A stretch of 15,214 bases of DNA. It comes from Bacteroidales bacterium (GTDB taxonomy: Bacteria > Bacteroidota > Bacteroidia > Bacteroidales > UBA932). This document shows positions 1 through 7,645 of the stretch, piece by piece; within the stretch, counting starts at the first letter, position 1; each line of letters begins with the position of its first letter. Both the position numbers and the translations under genes were made by a program. The DNA lies in NCBI GenBank assembly GCA_004552965.1, contig SFMU01000063.1, positions 1 through 15,214 of the forward strand, given 5' to 3'. The notes beneath the pieces were generated by a model, which was not told the origin of the DNA, did not search any database, and saw nothing but the letters and a program-made list of their open reading frames with translations.

Positions 1-1938
1 ACCCTGACCAGCCTCAAGGCAGGGGAATATTCAGTCCAGACCTGCGTCCTCTACGATGCTGACGGAGGCCTTCTGGAATCGATGCAGCCTCCGGTGGCCG
101 TGGAATTCACGGTCATGGACAATGCTGTCACTGATGTCGACGTGCCGGTGACGATGAACGAAGCGGCAGCCTACATGAAGGACTACTATGCCCTGAGGGA
201 CATCTGGGAGTCTCTTGACGGCCCTTCCTGGTCGTATTCGGGAGAAGACTGGGCAAAGGGCATCAACTGGGATTTCAACAAGTCCCCTGACCTCTGGGGC
301 GACCAGCCAGGAGTCCAGCTGCATCCCAACGGCCGTGTAGCCTTCGTGAACATCTCCGACTTCGGCTTCAAAGGCCATCTCTCCCCGAAGATCGGCCAGC
401 TCTCCGAACTGGTCGAACTCTATCTGGGTTCGCACAATGACCTCAATTCCTTCGAATCCGATCCGACAATGCAGCTCGGAGGCGGAGAAGCGGAAAGGCT
501 CCGCCGTCACAGCGAATATCTTTCCCGCATCCATCCACCTTCCCAGCTCTCCGAACCTTGCGCAAGGGCTCTTCTGGAGCATGGAATCTCGATTCCGGAA
601 ATCTCCCTTTACGAGAACCATACGGAGAGCGAGATAATGGCGATGGAGAATTCTCCTGTCCCACAGGACATCGTCCCCGGCAAGCTCTGCAACGGGCTTC
701 TCTCCCTTCCGGAAGAGATCGGCAACCTTGCCAAGCTCGAGCGTCTGTACATTGCCAACGGCCTTCTGTCCGAACTTCCGGAGTCCATGGCCCGGTTGGA
801 ATCCCTCGTGGAACTCGAAATCTACAACTGCCCGCAGATGACCTCCTGCCCTGATGTGCTGGGCAGGCTTCCATCCCTGGAAGTCCTGAACTTCAGCAAC
901 AACCCGCAGCTCGGGGAAGGCGAATGCGGGAAACTTGTCAGGATGCTGGCAGACGGCCCTTCCGGGGAGAAGATCCAGATCCTGTACCTTGGCAACTGCA
1001 ACCTCAAGGTCCTGGACGGCTCCGCAGTCAGGAAGATGAAGAAGATCGGCCTTCTGGACCTGACAAACAACGGAATGGAAGCCATCACGGAAGCCTTCGG
1101 CCGGGAAATCGGCCCTACCCAGCTCCTGCTGGACAACAACAGGCTGACCTCCCTGCCGGTGGATGAGAACGGCGAGTTCTGCTCGATGGACGACGTGGAG
1201 ACCTTCTCCGCCAGCCACAACCTATTCACGGAGTTCCCCGACATATTCAATGTCTCATCCGTCTACACCATGGGTTCGGTAGATTTCTCCTTCAACCACA
1301 TCTCCCGTTTCCAGAATGCCGGCAACGGCTACAAAGGCATCAACTGCACGACCCTGACTCTCAACAACAACCCGGAGCTCACCGAGTATCCTTCTGCCCT
1401 GGCCGAGTCCGGATCATGGGTCCGCAACCTCGCCCTGCGCGGATGCTCGATAGAGTCCTTCCCGGAGGGCAGCTTCGTGGGCAGGAATGTCGAAGCCCTC
1501 TTCTCCATCGACCTCTCCTACAACCATCTGAGCAGCATTTCTTCCGAAATGATAGCGACCAACACCCCTTATCTGTACGGCCTCGACATTTCCTACAACA
1601 GGTTCTCCAAGTTCCCGTTCGGCCCTCTGGACTGTGCCTATCTGACCGTGCTCGCCATCAGGGGACAGCGCAATGCCAGGGGAGAGAGATGCCTCAGCGA
1701 GTGGCCTCAGGGAATATACCAGCACAAGGGTCTGCGAGGTCTCTACCTCGGCTCCAACGACATCGGCAAGGTCGACGACACCATCTCGACTCTCTGCTAC
1801 TACCTTGACATCAGCGACAATCCCGAGATCATCTTCGATGCCTCGGACATCTGCAGCGCCTATGCCAGGGGGATGTTCTATCTTATCTACGACAAGACCC
1901 AGGACATCAGGAATTGTGAATATATCGACTTGAAATGA
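1..1938 (+). CDS. Secreted leucine-rich-repeat protein, DUF4458-type (5' partial)
   Basis: The frame is open from base 1, so the gene begins upstream and the in-frame ATG at 82 is probably internal. The window holds the last 645 codons. The first residues (TLTSLKAGEYSVQTCVLYDA...) look like the end of a beta-sandwich domain of the kind Bacteroidales pair with LRRs (DUF4458-like; from memory, not searched). Next comes an LRR cap-like segment (YYALRDIWESLDGPSW..., with a GxxW/NGRV pattern), then many LRRs of the form LPxxIxxLxxLxxLxLxxN, for example LSLPEEIGNLAKLERLYIAN. The last 40 residues (SDNPEIIFDASDIC...LIYDKTQDIRNC) form a compact cap that I recall as conserved in this family. The likely role is protein or glycan binding at the cell surface; the ligand cannot be read from sequence. 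It is the first visible gene of the operon, and its TGA overlaps the next ATG. Signal peptide and promoter lie outside the window. LRR call is certain; domain name moderate. Confidence 0.88.
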   Translation, partial: TLTSLKAGEYSVQTCVLYDADGGLLESMQPPVAVEFTVMDNAVTDVDVPVTMNEAAAYMKDYYALRDIWESLDGPSWSYSGEDWAKGINWDFNKSPDLWGDQPGVQLHPNGRVAFVNISDFGFKGHLSPKIGQLSELVELYLGSHNDLNSFESDPTMQLGGGEAERLRRHSEYLSRIHPPSQLSEPCARALLEHGISIPEISLYENHTESEIMAMENSPVPQDIVPGKLCNGLLSLPEEIGNLAKLERLYIANGLLSELPESMARLESLVELEIYNCPQMTSCPDVLGRLPSLEVLNFSNNPQLGEGECGKLVRMLADGPSGEKIQILYLGNCNLKVLDGSAVRKMKKIGLLDLTNNGMEAITEAFGREIGPTQLLLDNNRLTSLPVDENGEFCSMDDVETFSASHNLFTEFPDIFNVSSVYTMGSVDFSFNHISRFQNAGNGYKGINCTTLTLNNNPELTEYPSALAESGSWVRNLALRGCSIESFPEGSFVGRNVEALFSIDLSYNHLSSISSEMIATNTPYLYGLDISYNRFSKFPFGPLDCAYLTVLAIRGQRNARGERCLSEWPQGIYQHKGLRGLYLGSNDIGKVDDTISTLCYYLDISDNPEIIFDASDICSAYARGMFYLIYDKTQDIRNCEYIDLK

Positions 1939-3593
1939 TGAACAGACTTCACTCAGAAATACTCATCTGCCTCCTCCCGGCACTCTGCCTGCTGCATTCC
2001 TGCAGCAATGAGCCCTCTGTCGGCTTCTCCGCCCCGGTCGACCTGATCGAGGCCGGAGCCGAGGGCAGGACCGTGGAATTCTCCCTCTCCAGCGGCGATT
2101 CATGGGTGGCCAAGACACAGGATCCGTGGATCACCGTCTCACCGGCCAACGGCAACGGCAGCACTGTCTGCACCGTCAGCATCGACTCGGCCCTGACGTT
2201 TTCCCCGAGGGAAGGCCTTGTCAGGTTCGAACAGACAGGCACCGGCGAGCGCAGGGACATCAGAGTGACCCAGAAGGGTTTCGAATATGCCATCGACCCC
2301 CTCCGTCCGGAGATCTCTCTCCAGAGCTACGCCCCATTCGGCGAAAGGACCTTCGAGGTGGATGTGATGACCAACCTGCCGTTCCGGGTCGAGATCCCCG
2401 AGCAGGATGTCTCCTGGCTCAGTTGCGGGATGACAGAACTCGAGCTCGACAGGGGAGCCAGGCCGAGGAAGGTCACTCTCCGTTTCGAATGGGACCTCAA
2501 TTACAACCAGACATCCCGGGCATCCTCGGTCCGCTTCATCCCGCTGGAAGAAGGCAAGGAACCCGTACGGAACGACGGCCTGGTGATCCGTCAGGAAGCC
2601 GCAGAGGCCATCGAACCCGGAGTGAAGGGCGACTCCCTTGCCCTTCTGGCCATCAGACGCTCACTGGGCTGCCTCTCCGACTACGAAGTCTCCGAGAAGA
2701 TGGAGCATTGGGAAGGAGTCACGGTCTGGAAATCCGGTCCCGACAAGGGCAGGGTACGCAGCGCCAGCTTCATGCTCTTCTCCACTGATGAAGGCATCCC
2801 GTTCCAGGTCAAGTATCTGACCGCCTGCGAGGAACTCACCTTCTTCAGCAATGCCAACACCTTCCTCAAGAGTCTGGATCCGGGGCCTCACATCTGCACT
2901 CTGACAAGACTCAGGAGGCTCGACATCAGCGCCTACGGTCTGGTCTCCCTGCCGGAAGAATTCACCGCCCTGAAGAATCTGGAGTACCTCAATCTCTCCG
3001 GCAACAACTTCTCCTCCGTGCCGGCGATCCTCACTCCGGAAAACTTCCCCAACCTGCATTCTCTTGTGCTGAATGCCAATCAGAGGCAGGTTATCTATGA
3101 CCTTTCCAACACGGTCAAGAAAGACCTTGGCGGTCTGATGGAAGAGTCCCTGCAGGATGCAGACGGCAACAGGACCTTCCCGAAGCGGCTTCTCCGCTGG
3201 GATGCCCTCGACACTCTGATCCTCTCGGTCAACTATCTGCAGGGCAGCCTCCCGTCGCTTGAAGACGACCCAGACTTCCCGAAGTGGACCCGGGCCGAAG
3301 TCGACGCCTGCGACACCCTGCCGCAGAGACTCGCCGGTCTGCCGAAGGTCTTGCCTCACACGACTCTTCTGACGATCAACCTGAACCGTCTGACCGGCGC
3401 CCTCCCGGACTGGCTCCTCTACCATCCGTGCCTGGACCTGTGGATGCCGGAGTCCCTGATCTTCCCTCAGGAAGGAAAGGACGAGAAGGGCAGCAGCTGC
3501 GGTTTCACCAATGTGCCAGCCAGCCTGGACTACTACTACGAAGAGTATGTCAACAAGAAGTTCAATCCTAACAATCAGGGGGACAAGCAATGA
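1935..3593 (+). CDS. BACON/LRR surface lipoprotein
   Basis: 552 residues. Residues 1-22 form a lipoprotein signal ending in LLHSC, so Cys23 would be lipidated; the residues after it (SNEPS) are only a weak surface-export signal. Residues about 28-115 and 120-225 are two BACON-like beta-sandwich domains: the first has the W-I-T-V-S-P-A-N-G pattern and closes with IRVTQKG, the second closes with GLVIRQEA. Residues about 230-300 resemble an LRR N-terminal cap. LRRs then run to about residue 500, for example LVSLPEEFTALKNLEYLNLSGNNF. The tail, about 40 residues, includes an aromatic DYYYEEY patch. BACON domains usually act as spacers or in carbohydrate or mucin binding, so this is probably an envelope-anchored binding protein acting with the LRR protein before it and the protease after it. 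The start is ATG ATG at 1935/1938; the first ATG overlaps the upstream stop (ATGA), implying translational coupling. It also ends in an ATGA overlap. Confidence 0.87.
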   Translation: MMNRLHSEILICLLPALCLLHSCSNEPSVGFSAPVDLIEAGAEGRTVEFSLSSGDSWVAKTQDPWITVSPANGNGSTVCTVSIDSALTFSPREGLVRFEQTGTGERRDIRVTQKGFEYAIDPLRPEISLQSYAPFGERTFEVDVMTNLPFRVEIPEQDVSWLSCGMTELELDRGARPRKVTLRFEWDLNYNQTSRASSVRFIPLEEGKEPVRNDGLVIRQEAAEAIEPGVKGDSLALLAIRRSLGCLSDYEVSEKMEHWEGVTVWKSGPDKGRVRSASFMLFSTDEGIPFQVKYLTACEELTFFSNANTFLKSLDPGPHICTLTRLRRLDISAYGLVSLPEEFTALKNLEYLNLSGNNFSSVPAILTPENFPNLHSLVLNANQRQVIYDLSNTVKKDLGGLMEESLQDADGNRTFPKRLLRWDALDTLILSVNYLQGSLPSLEDDPDFPKWTRAEVDACDTLPQRLAGLPKVLPHTTLLTINLNRLTGALPDWLLYHPCLDLWMPESLIFPQEGKDEKGSSCGFTNVPASLDYYYEEYVNKKFNPNNQGDKQ

Positions 3594-5641
3594 AGTTCAG
3601 ACTATTCCCAACTGCGGCCGCACACTCGGTCGCACGTTCAGCCGCATTCCCTGTCGCGATTGCGGTCGCCCTCTCGGCCGCTCTCCTCTCCTGCAGCCGC
3701 GCCGACATCGACCTGCCGGCTCCTGAAAAACCGGCTCTCGGCGAAGACGTCATCCGGGGAGAACTGCTGATCCGTTTCGATCCCGGGGTAGCGGACATCC
3801 TTGACAAGTCCGGCCTCACGAAAAGCGGCCCGGCCAGCGTTTCGGACCGTTGCACCATCACTTCAGTCGACGAGGTGCTCTCCCTGGTTGACGGCTACAC
3901 GATAGAGAGAGTCTTCCCTTACGACTCACACAACGAGCAGAAGACACGCAACGACGGCCTCCATCTCTGGTACCATGTCTCTTTCAGCGAAGATGCTCCG
4001 ATGGAGGAGGTCATCTCCAGGCTCTCCCTTCTGGGCGAAGTCTCCGCAGTGAACTGCAACCGGAGGCTCAGGAAGGCATATTCAGGCAAATCCATCCCAT
4101 TCAGGCCTCTTCCCCTGACCAAGGCTGGCGGCGGAATATTCAATGATGAGCTGCTTCCTTTCCAGTGGAATCTTGTCAACCGCGGTGACCTCGGACCTTC
4201 CAAGTTCGTCGCCGGGGCTGACGTCAATGCCGAAAAGGCCTGGAAACTCTGCACCGGCGATCCGTCGGTCATCGTCGCCGTACTGGACGAGGGCGTGGAT
4301 TTCACCCATCCTGACCTCCAGGGTGCGATGTGGGTGAATGAGGATGAGATCTGGCGCTCCTCAGAAGACAATGACGGCAACGGCTATCCCGGAGACGTCC
4401 ATGGCTACAACTTCGTCAACGATTCGCCACTGATTTCAGTGCAGGACGTCAACGACACCGGACACGGAAGCCACGTTGCAGGAGTGATCGGAGCGGTCAA
4501 TGGCAACGGACTGGGCATCAGTTCCATCGCCGGAGGTGACGGAATCTCTCCGGGAGTCCGCATCATGAGCTGCCAGATCTTCTCCGGCAACAAGGGCGGA
4601 TCGGTCCTCGATGAGGTCCGCGCGATCAAGTACGCGGCCGACAACGGAGCCACCGTGCTCCAATGCAGCTGGGGCTACACTTCAGGCACAGCCAACGGCT
4701 TCGACTGGGTCCCGATGTACAGCACCGACGAGTCCTGGATGAAGGATTGCGACCTTGAACGCAAGGCCCTTGACTACTTCATCCACAATGCTGGTTCCGC
4801 GGACGGAGTAGTTGAGGGCGGCATCGCCGTCTTTGCGGGCGGCAACGAGAGCGCACCCTCTGCCGGCTACCCGGGCGCCTACAAGGATTTCATCGCAGTC
4901 GCCGCCACCGCAGCGGACTGGACCCCGGCCGTCTACACCAACTACGGCACGGGAACCACTGTCTCCGCACCAGGAGGCGACCAGGACTATTACTATGAAT
5001 ATGCCGGCGAACTCGAGCGCGGAGCCCTCGGCTGCATCCTCTCCACCCTTCCATTCAGTGTCAGCCCAGAAGGCTATGGCTACATGGAGGGCACTTCGAT
5101 GGCCTGCCCGCACGTATCGGGGGTAGTCGCACTTGGTCTTTCATATTCAGCGAAACTCCGCCGCCACGTCAAGGCTTCGGATGTCATCCGCCTCCTCTGC
5201 GAGACCTGCACCCCTGTGGAACAGTTCTGGAACACTGACGAGCCGAAGCTCTACTACAAATACGTCGCAGACCTCGGACTCAACCACCTCAGCTCCATGA
5301 ACCTCGAATCCTACAGAGGGAAAATGGGCTACGGGCAGGTCGATGCCTATGCCTTCCTGCAGGCCATCGGAGCGGCAGGCGAAAGGATGACCTTCCCGAA
5401 CGTGCTGGTTGCCCCTGGGGAAAGCAAGAGCTTCGATGCCGCTCTCTATTTCGACAGCCCGGAAAGGGTGAGCGTCAAGGTGGCAGACGGGTCAGTTGCC
5501 GTAGCTGATGTCAGTTCCGGGAAGATCAGCTTCACCGGCCTTGCGGAAGGCCAGACCCGGGCTTCAGCCTCGGACGGAACCTCTTCCTTCGATTTCGTGA
5601 TAACCGTGAGAACCGGCTCCTCATCCCAGGGCTGGCTTTAG
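3590..5641 (+). CDS. Subtilisin-like S8 serine peptidase, lipoprotein
   Basis: 683 residues. A long Ala-rich signal ends in the lipobox LLSC with Cys35, so the enzyme should be membrane-anchored outside the cytoplasm. Residues about 50-150 (beginning RGELLIRFDPGV) resemble the I9/fervidolysin-type propeptide that blocks the enzyme until maturation. The catalytic domain runs from about 165 to 590 with a full triad: Asp233 in AVLDEGVDFTHPD, His292 in DTGHGSHVAG, Ser503 in EGTSMACPHVSG. Asn419 in FAGGNES is the expected oxyanion-hole residue. Residues about 600-683 form a Big2/BACON-like beta domain (SGKISFTGLAEGQT), and the protein ends in GWL. It should be an active secreted endopeptidase; the substrate is unknown. 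Gene order suggests it works with the two LRR proteins encoded before it, for example by processing them or their ligand (inference). The start is fixed by the ATGA overlap with the upstream gene. Confidence 0.95.
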   Translation: MKFRLFPTAAAHSVARSAAFPVAIAVALSAALLSCSRADIDLPAPEKPALGEDVIRGELLIRFDPGVADILDKSGLTKSGPASVSDRCTITSVDEVLSLVDGYTIERVFPYDSHNEQKTRNDGLHLWYHVSFSEDAPMEEVISRLSLLGEVSAVNCNRRLRKAYSGKSIPFRPLPLTKAGGGIFNDELLPFQWNLVNRGDLGPSKFVAGADVNAEKAWKLCTGDPSVIVAVLDEGVDFTHPDLQGAMWVNEDEIWRSSEDNDGNGYPGDVHGYNFVNDSPLISVQDVNDTGHGSHVAGVIGAVNGNGLGISSIAGGDGISPGVRIMSCQIFSGNKGGSVLDEVRAIKYAADNGATVLQCSWGYTSGTANGFDWVPMYSTDESWMKDCDLERKALDYFIHNAGSADGVVEGGIAVFAGGNESAPSAGYPGAYKDFIAVAATAADWTPAVYTNYGTGTTVSAPGGDQDYYYEYAGELERGALGCILSTLPFSVSPEGYGYMEGTSMACPHVSGVVALGLSYSAKLRRHVKASDVIRLLCETCTPVEQFWNTDEPKLYYKYVADLGLNHLSSMNLESYRGKMGYGQVDAYAFLQAIGAAGERMTFPNVLVAPGESKSFDAALYFDSPERVSVKVADGSVAVADVSSGKISFTGLAEGQTRASASDGTSSFDFVITVRTGSSSQGWL

Positions 5642-5652
5642 AACAAAAACCG

Positions 5653-6423
5653 ATGACCCCGACCGTGCAAAGAACCGTTCCGCTTCTTGTGGCGATGCTC
5701 CTGGCCGCTCTTCCGGCGACCGGGCAGATCAGGGTCATCCCTGAAGAGAAGCTCCTGGAATCTTCCAGCCCCCGCCTCTCTTCCGATTCCTCAGCCCTCG
5801 CCTTCGACCGGACGAAAGTCCTGCTGGACACCCTCACCGAGGACTCTTCGCCAGTGGTCCTGGAGTTCAGGATGACCAACACTTCGAAGAGGAAGATCGC
5901 CCTCACAAGGATAGCCACAACCTGTTCCTGCGTGGAAGCGACCGCCGGCCGGACCGTTCTCCCTCCGGGCGGAACCTCGACTCTCACTGTCAGATATGAC
6001 CCTGAGGGCCATCCGGGAAGGTTCCGGCGGAAGGTCATCATATTCACTGATGCTTCCGTCAAGGACCCTGCTGCCGTGCTTGAGATCGATGCCGTTGTCG
6101 GCTGGAACCATGACGGAGAGTACCCATGCGCCATGGGCGACCTCCGCCTCCGCCGCGACTCCCTTGCCCTCTCTTCCGGCGAAACCGCCTCCGTACGCTG
6201 TTTCAATGCCGGAAAGAAACCTCTGAAAATCACAGCGGGGACAAGGTTCATCCCTTTCCCCGTCTCTGTCTCATCGTCGCCCTCCGTCCTCCAGCCCGGA
6301 CAGGAAGGCAAAATTCTGATCACCTGTCCCTCTGTCGGGAAACCCGGGACCTACCCCCTCATCCTTGAGGGAAGCGGAGCCCGCCCCTCAGAATCGGCCC
6401 TCAACATAACATTTGAAAAATGA
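5653..6423 (+). CDS. DUF1573 secreted protein
   Basis: 256 residues. A Sec signal peptide (hydrophobic residues about 9-24, ending PATGQ) is followed by a DUF1573 domain at about 45-150. Its hallmark is TTCSCV with Cys91 and Cys93, then the LPPGGTSTLTVRYDP strand signature and GRFRRKVIIFTD. DUF1573 is an Ig-like ASPM/SPD-2/Hydin-type fold that is common in Bacteroidales envelope proteins; its biochemical role is unknown. Residues about 160-256 look like a second, more diverged domain of the same type (a new beta-sandwich with its own PGQEGKI motif). No lipobox is present, so the protein is probably periplasmic or released. It starts 11 nt after the peptidase stop and ends in an ATGA overlap with the lipocalin-like gene, so it belongs to the same operon. 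The family call is firm; the second domain is inferred from pattern alone. Confidence 0.9.
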   Translation: MTPTVQRTVPLLVAMLLAALPATGQIRVIPEEKLLESSSPRLSSDSSALAFDRTKVLLDTLTEDSSPVVLEFRMTNTSKRKIALTRIATTCSCVEATAGRTVLPPGGTSTLTVRYDPEGHPGRFRRKVIIFTDASVKDPAAVLEIDAVVGWNHDGEYPCAMGDLRLRRDSLALSSGETASVRCFNAGKKPLKITAGTRFIPFPVSVSSSPSVLQPGQEGKILITCPSVGKPGTYPLILEGSGARPSESALNITFEK

Positions 6424-6848
6424 AAAGACTGCTATTCATCCTGCCTCTTATTCTCCTGTCACTCGTTTCCTGCAAGAAGGACGAACCGCTTCCGGAACAG
6501 CTGGAAGTCAACAGGAACAACATCTCCGGCCAGTGGGAACTGGTCGAGTGGAACGGGAACAACCTTGAGGAAGGCAGTTTCTTCCGCATCGAGCTGGTCC
6601 GCAACGATGCGACTTTCACGATATGGCAGAATTTCGACGCCTTTCCTTCGCTTTCCCGCGAGATAACGGGGACCTACGCCCTCAGGACCGACGACAGTTT
6701 CCGGACCGTCATCACAGGGAAATATGACCATGACGCGGGCATGTGGGCCCATGAATATATCGTTGAAAGCCTCACCTCCGACACGATGGTCTGGAAAGCG
6801 GCGGACGACTTCTCCTTCATCCAGGTTTTCCGGCGTTCCGGACAGTGA
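6420..6848 (+). CDS. Lipocalin-like lipoprotein
   Basis: 142 residues. The lipobox SLVSC puts the lipidated residue at Cys18. It is followed directly by KKDEP, a good match to the charged surface-export signal of Bacteroidota lipoproteins, so the protein probably faces outward. The rest is one small beta-barrel-like domain. It opens with the lipocalin signature Gly37-x-Trp39 (ISGQWELVEWNG) and continues in alternating strands (FRIELVRNDATFTIW, EITGTYAL, SFRTVITGKYD, DTMVWKAADDF). Bacteroidales have many such lipocalin-like lipoproteins of unknown ligand. It is the last gene of the operon and shares ATGA with the upstream stop. It faces the oppositely oriented pflA 60 nt downstream, and I found no convincing terminator in the gap. 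Lipocalin-like is a fold-level call; no specific function can be given. Confidence 0.82.
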   Translation: MKRLLFILPLILLSLVSCKKDEPLPEQLEVNRNNISGQWELVEWNGNNLEEGSFFRIELVRNDATFTIWQNFDAFPSLSREITGTYALRTDDSFRTVITGKYDHDAGMWAHEYIVESLTSDTMVWKAADDFSFIQVFRRSGQ

Positions 6849-6908
6849 GATCCATCTCCCGCCCCCGCCCGGCCATTGTTTGAAGAACACCTGGTGGAAC
6901 GTCCGGAA

Positions 6909-7643
6909 TCAGACCACTTCCACCCCGAGCCTTTTCCGGAAAGCCTCCCGAACCTCTTCCGCCTTCAGGGCAGACTCCGGCCCGATACCCTCCAGAGGGT
7001 ACCGGAGGCCCAGTTCGGCATATTTGTAGACACCCATGGTGTGATAGGGGAGGATTTCGACCCGCTCGATGCATGAATATCCCGAGAGATACTCCGTCAG
7101 CCCTTCGAGCCTTTCAGGGATGTCCGTCAGTCCCGGGACCAGGACATGCCTGATCCAGACCGGCTTCCCGACCGACTGCAGGTGGTCCAGGAACAGGCGG
7201 TTGTTCTTCCGCTCCATCCCCGTGTAGCTCTTGTGGAAGGCATCGTCAGCCGTCTTGACGTCCAGCAGGACCAGATCCGTGAAGTCCAGCACCGCCAGGG
7301 CCTCTTCAGTGACGACAGCTCCCGAAGTGTCCAGAGCCGTGTGCAGTCCGGCTTCCTTGCAGAGCCTGAAATACTCCCGGGCAAAGGCGGCCTGGAGAAG
7401 AGGCTCCCCACCGGTCAGGGTCACCCCTCCCTTCCGGATGAATGACCTGTACCTCAGAGTCTCGGAAAGAAGCTCCTGAGGGGTCATCTCGTAGCGAACC
7501 GGGGCGGCAGGGTTCCAGGTGTCGGGATTGTGACAGAAAAGGCACCGCATCGGACATCCCTGGAGGAAGGTCACGAAACGGATGCCTGGTCCGTCGACAG
7601 TGCCGAAACTCTCGACCGAATGGATGCGGCCTGTCGGAGTCAT
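6909..7643 (-). CDS. pflA: Pyruvate formate-lyase activating enzyme
   Basis: 244 residues, close to the E. coli enzyme (246). It is a radical SAM protein: the cluster motif CxxxCxxC is Cys30, Cys34 and Cys37 (GCPMRCLFCHNP), preceded by the family signature ESFGTVDGPGIRF. The SAM-binding glycine motif TLTGGEPLLQ and the LVLLDVKTAD segment follow, with the C-terminal WIRHVLVPGLTD that is typical of PFL activases. It uses SAM and a [4Fe-4S] cluster to abstract hydrogen from the active-site glycine of PflB and switch it on under anoxic conditions. The ATG lies two bases after the pflB stop, so the pair is surely cotranscribed and translationally coupled. No key residue is missing. Confidence 0.97.
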   Translation of the reverse strand: MTPTGRIHSVESFGTVDGPGIRFVTFLQGCPMRCLFCHNPDTWNPAAPVRYEMTPQELLSETLRYRSFIRKGGVTLTGGEPLLQAAFAREYFRLCKEAGLHTALDTSGAVVTEEALAVLDFTDLVLLDVKTADDAFHKSYTGMERKNNRLFLDHLQSVGKPVWIRHVLVPGLTDIPERLEGLTEYLSGYSCIERVEILPYHTMGVYKYAELGLRYPLEGIGPESALKAEEVREAFRKRLGVEVV

Positions 7644-7645
7644 TG

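Noticed and set aside
31..1218. Minus-strand open frame of 395 codons opposite the LRR gene
   Set aside because: It mirrors a real LRR gene whose codon pattern keeps the opposite strand open; the translation has no recognisable domain or signal.
2661..3590. Minus-strand open frame of 309 codons opposite the BACON/LRR gene
   Set aside because: Shadow of the plus-strand lipoprotein gene; no coherent domain in the translation.
6829..6842. Hairpin TCCGG-CGTT-CCGGA at the end of the lipocalin-like gene as a terminator
   Set aside because: Only five base pairs, inside the coding sequence and without a following T-run.
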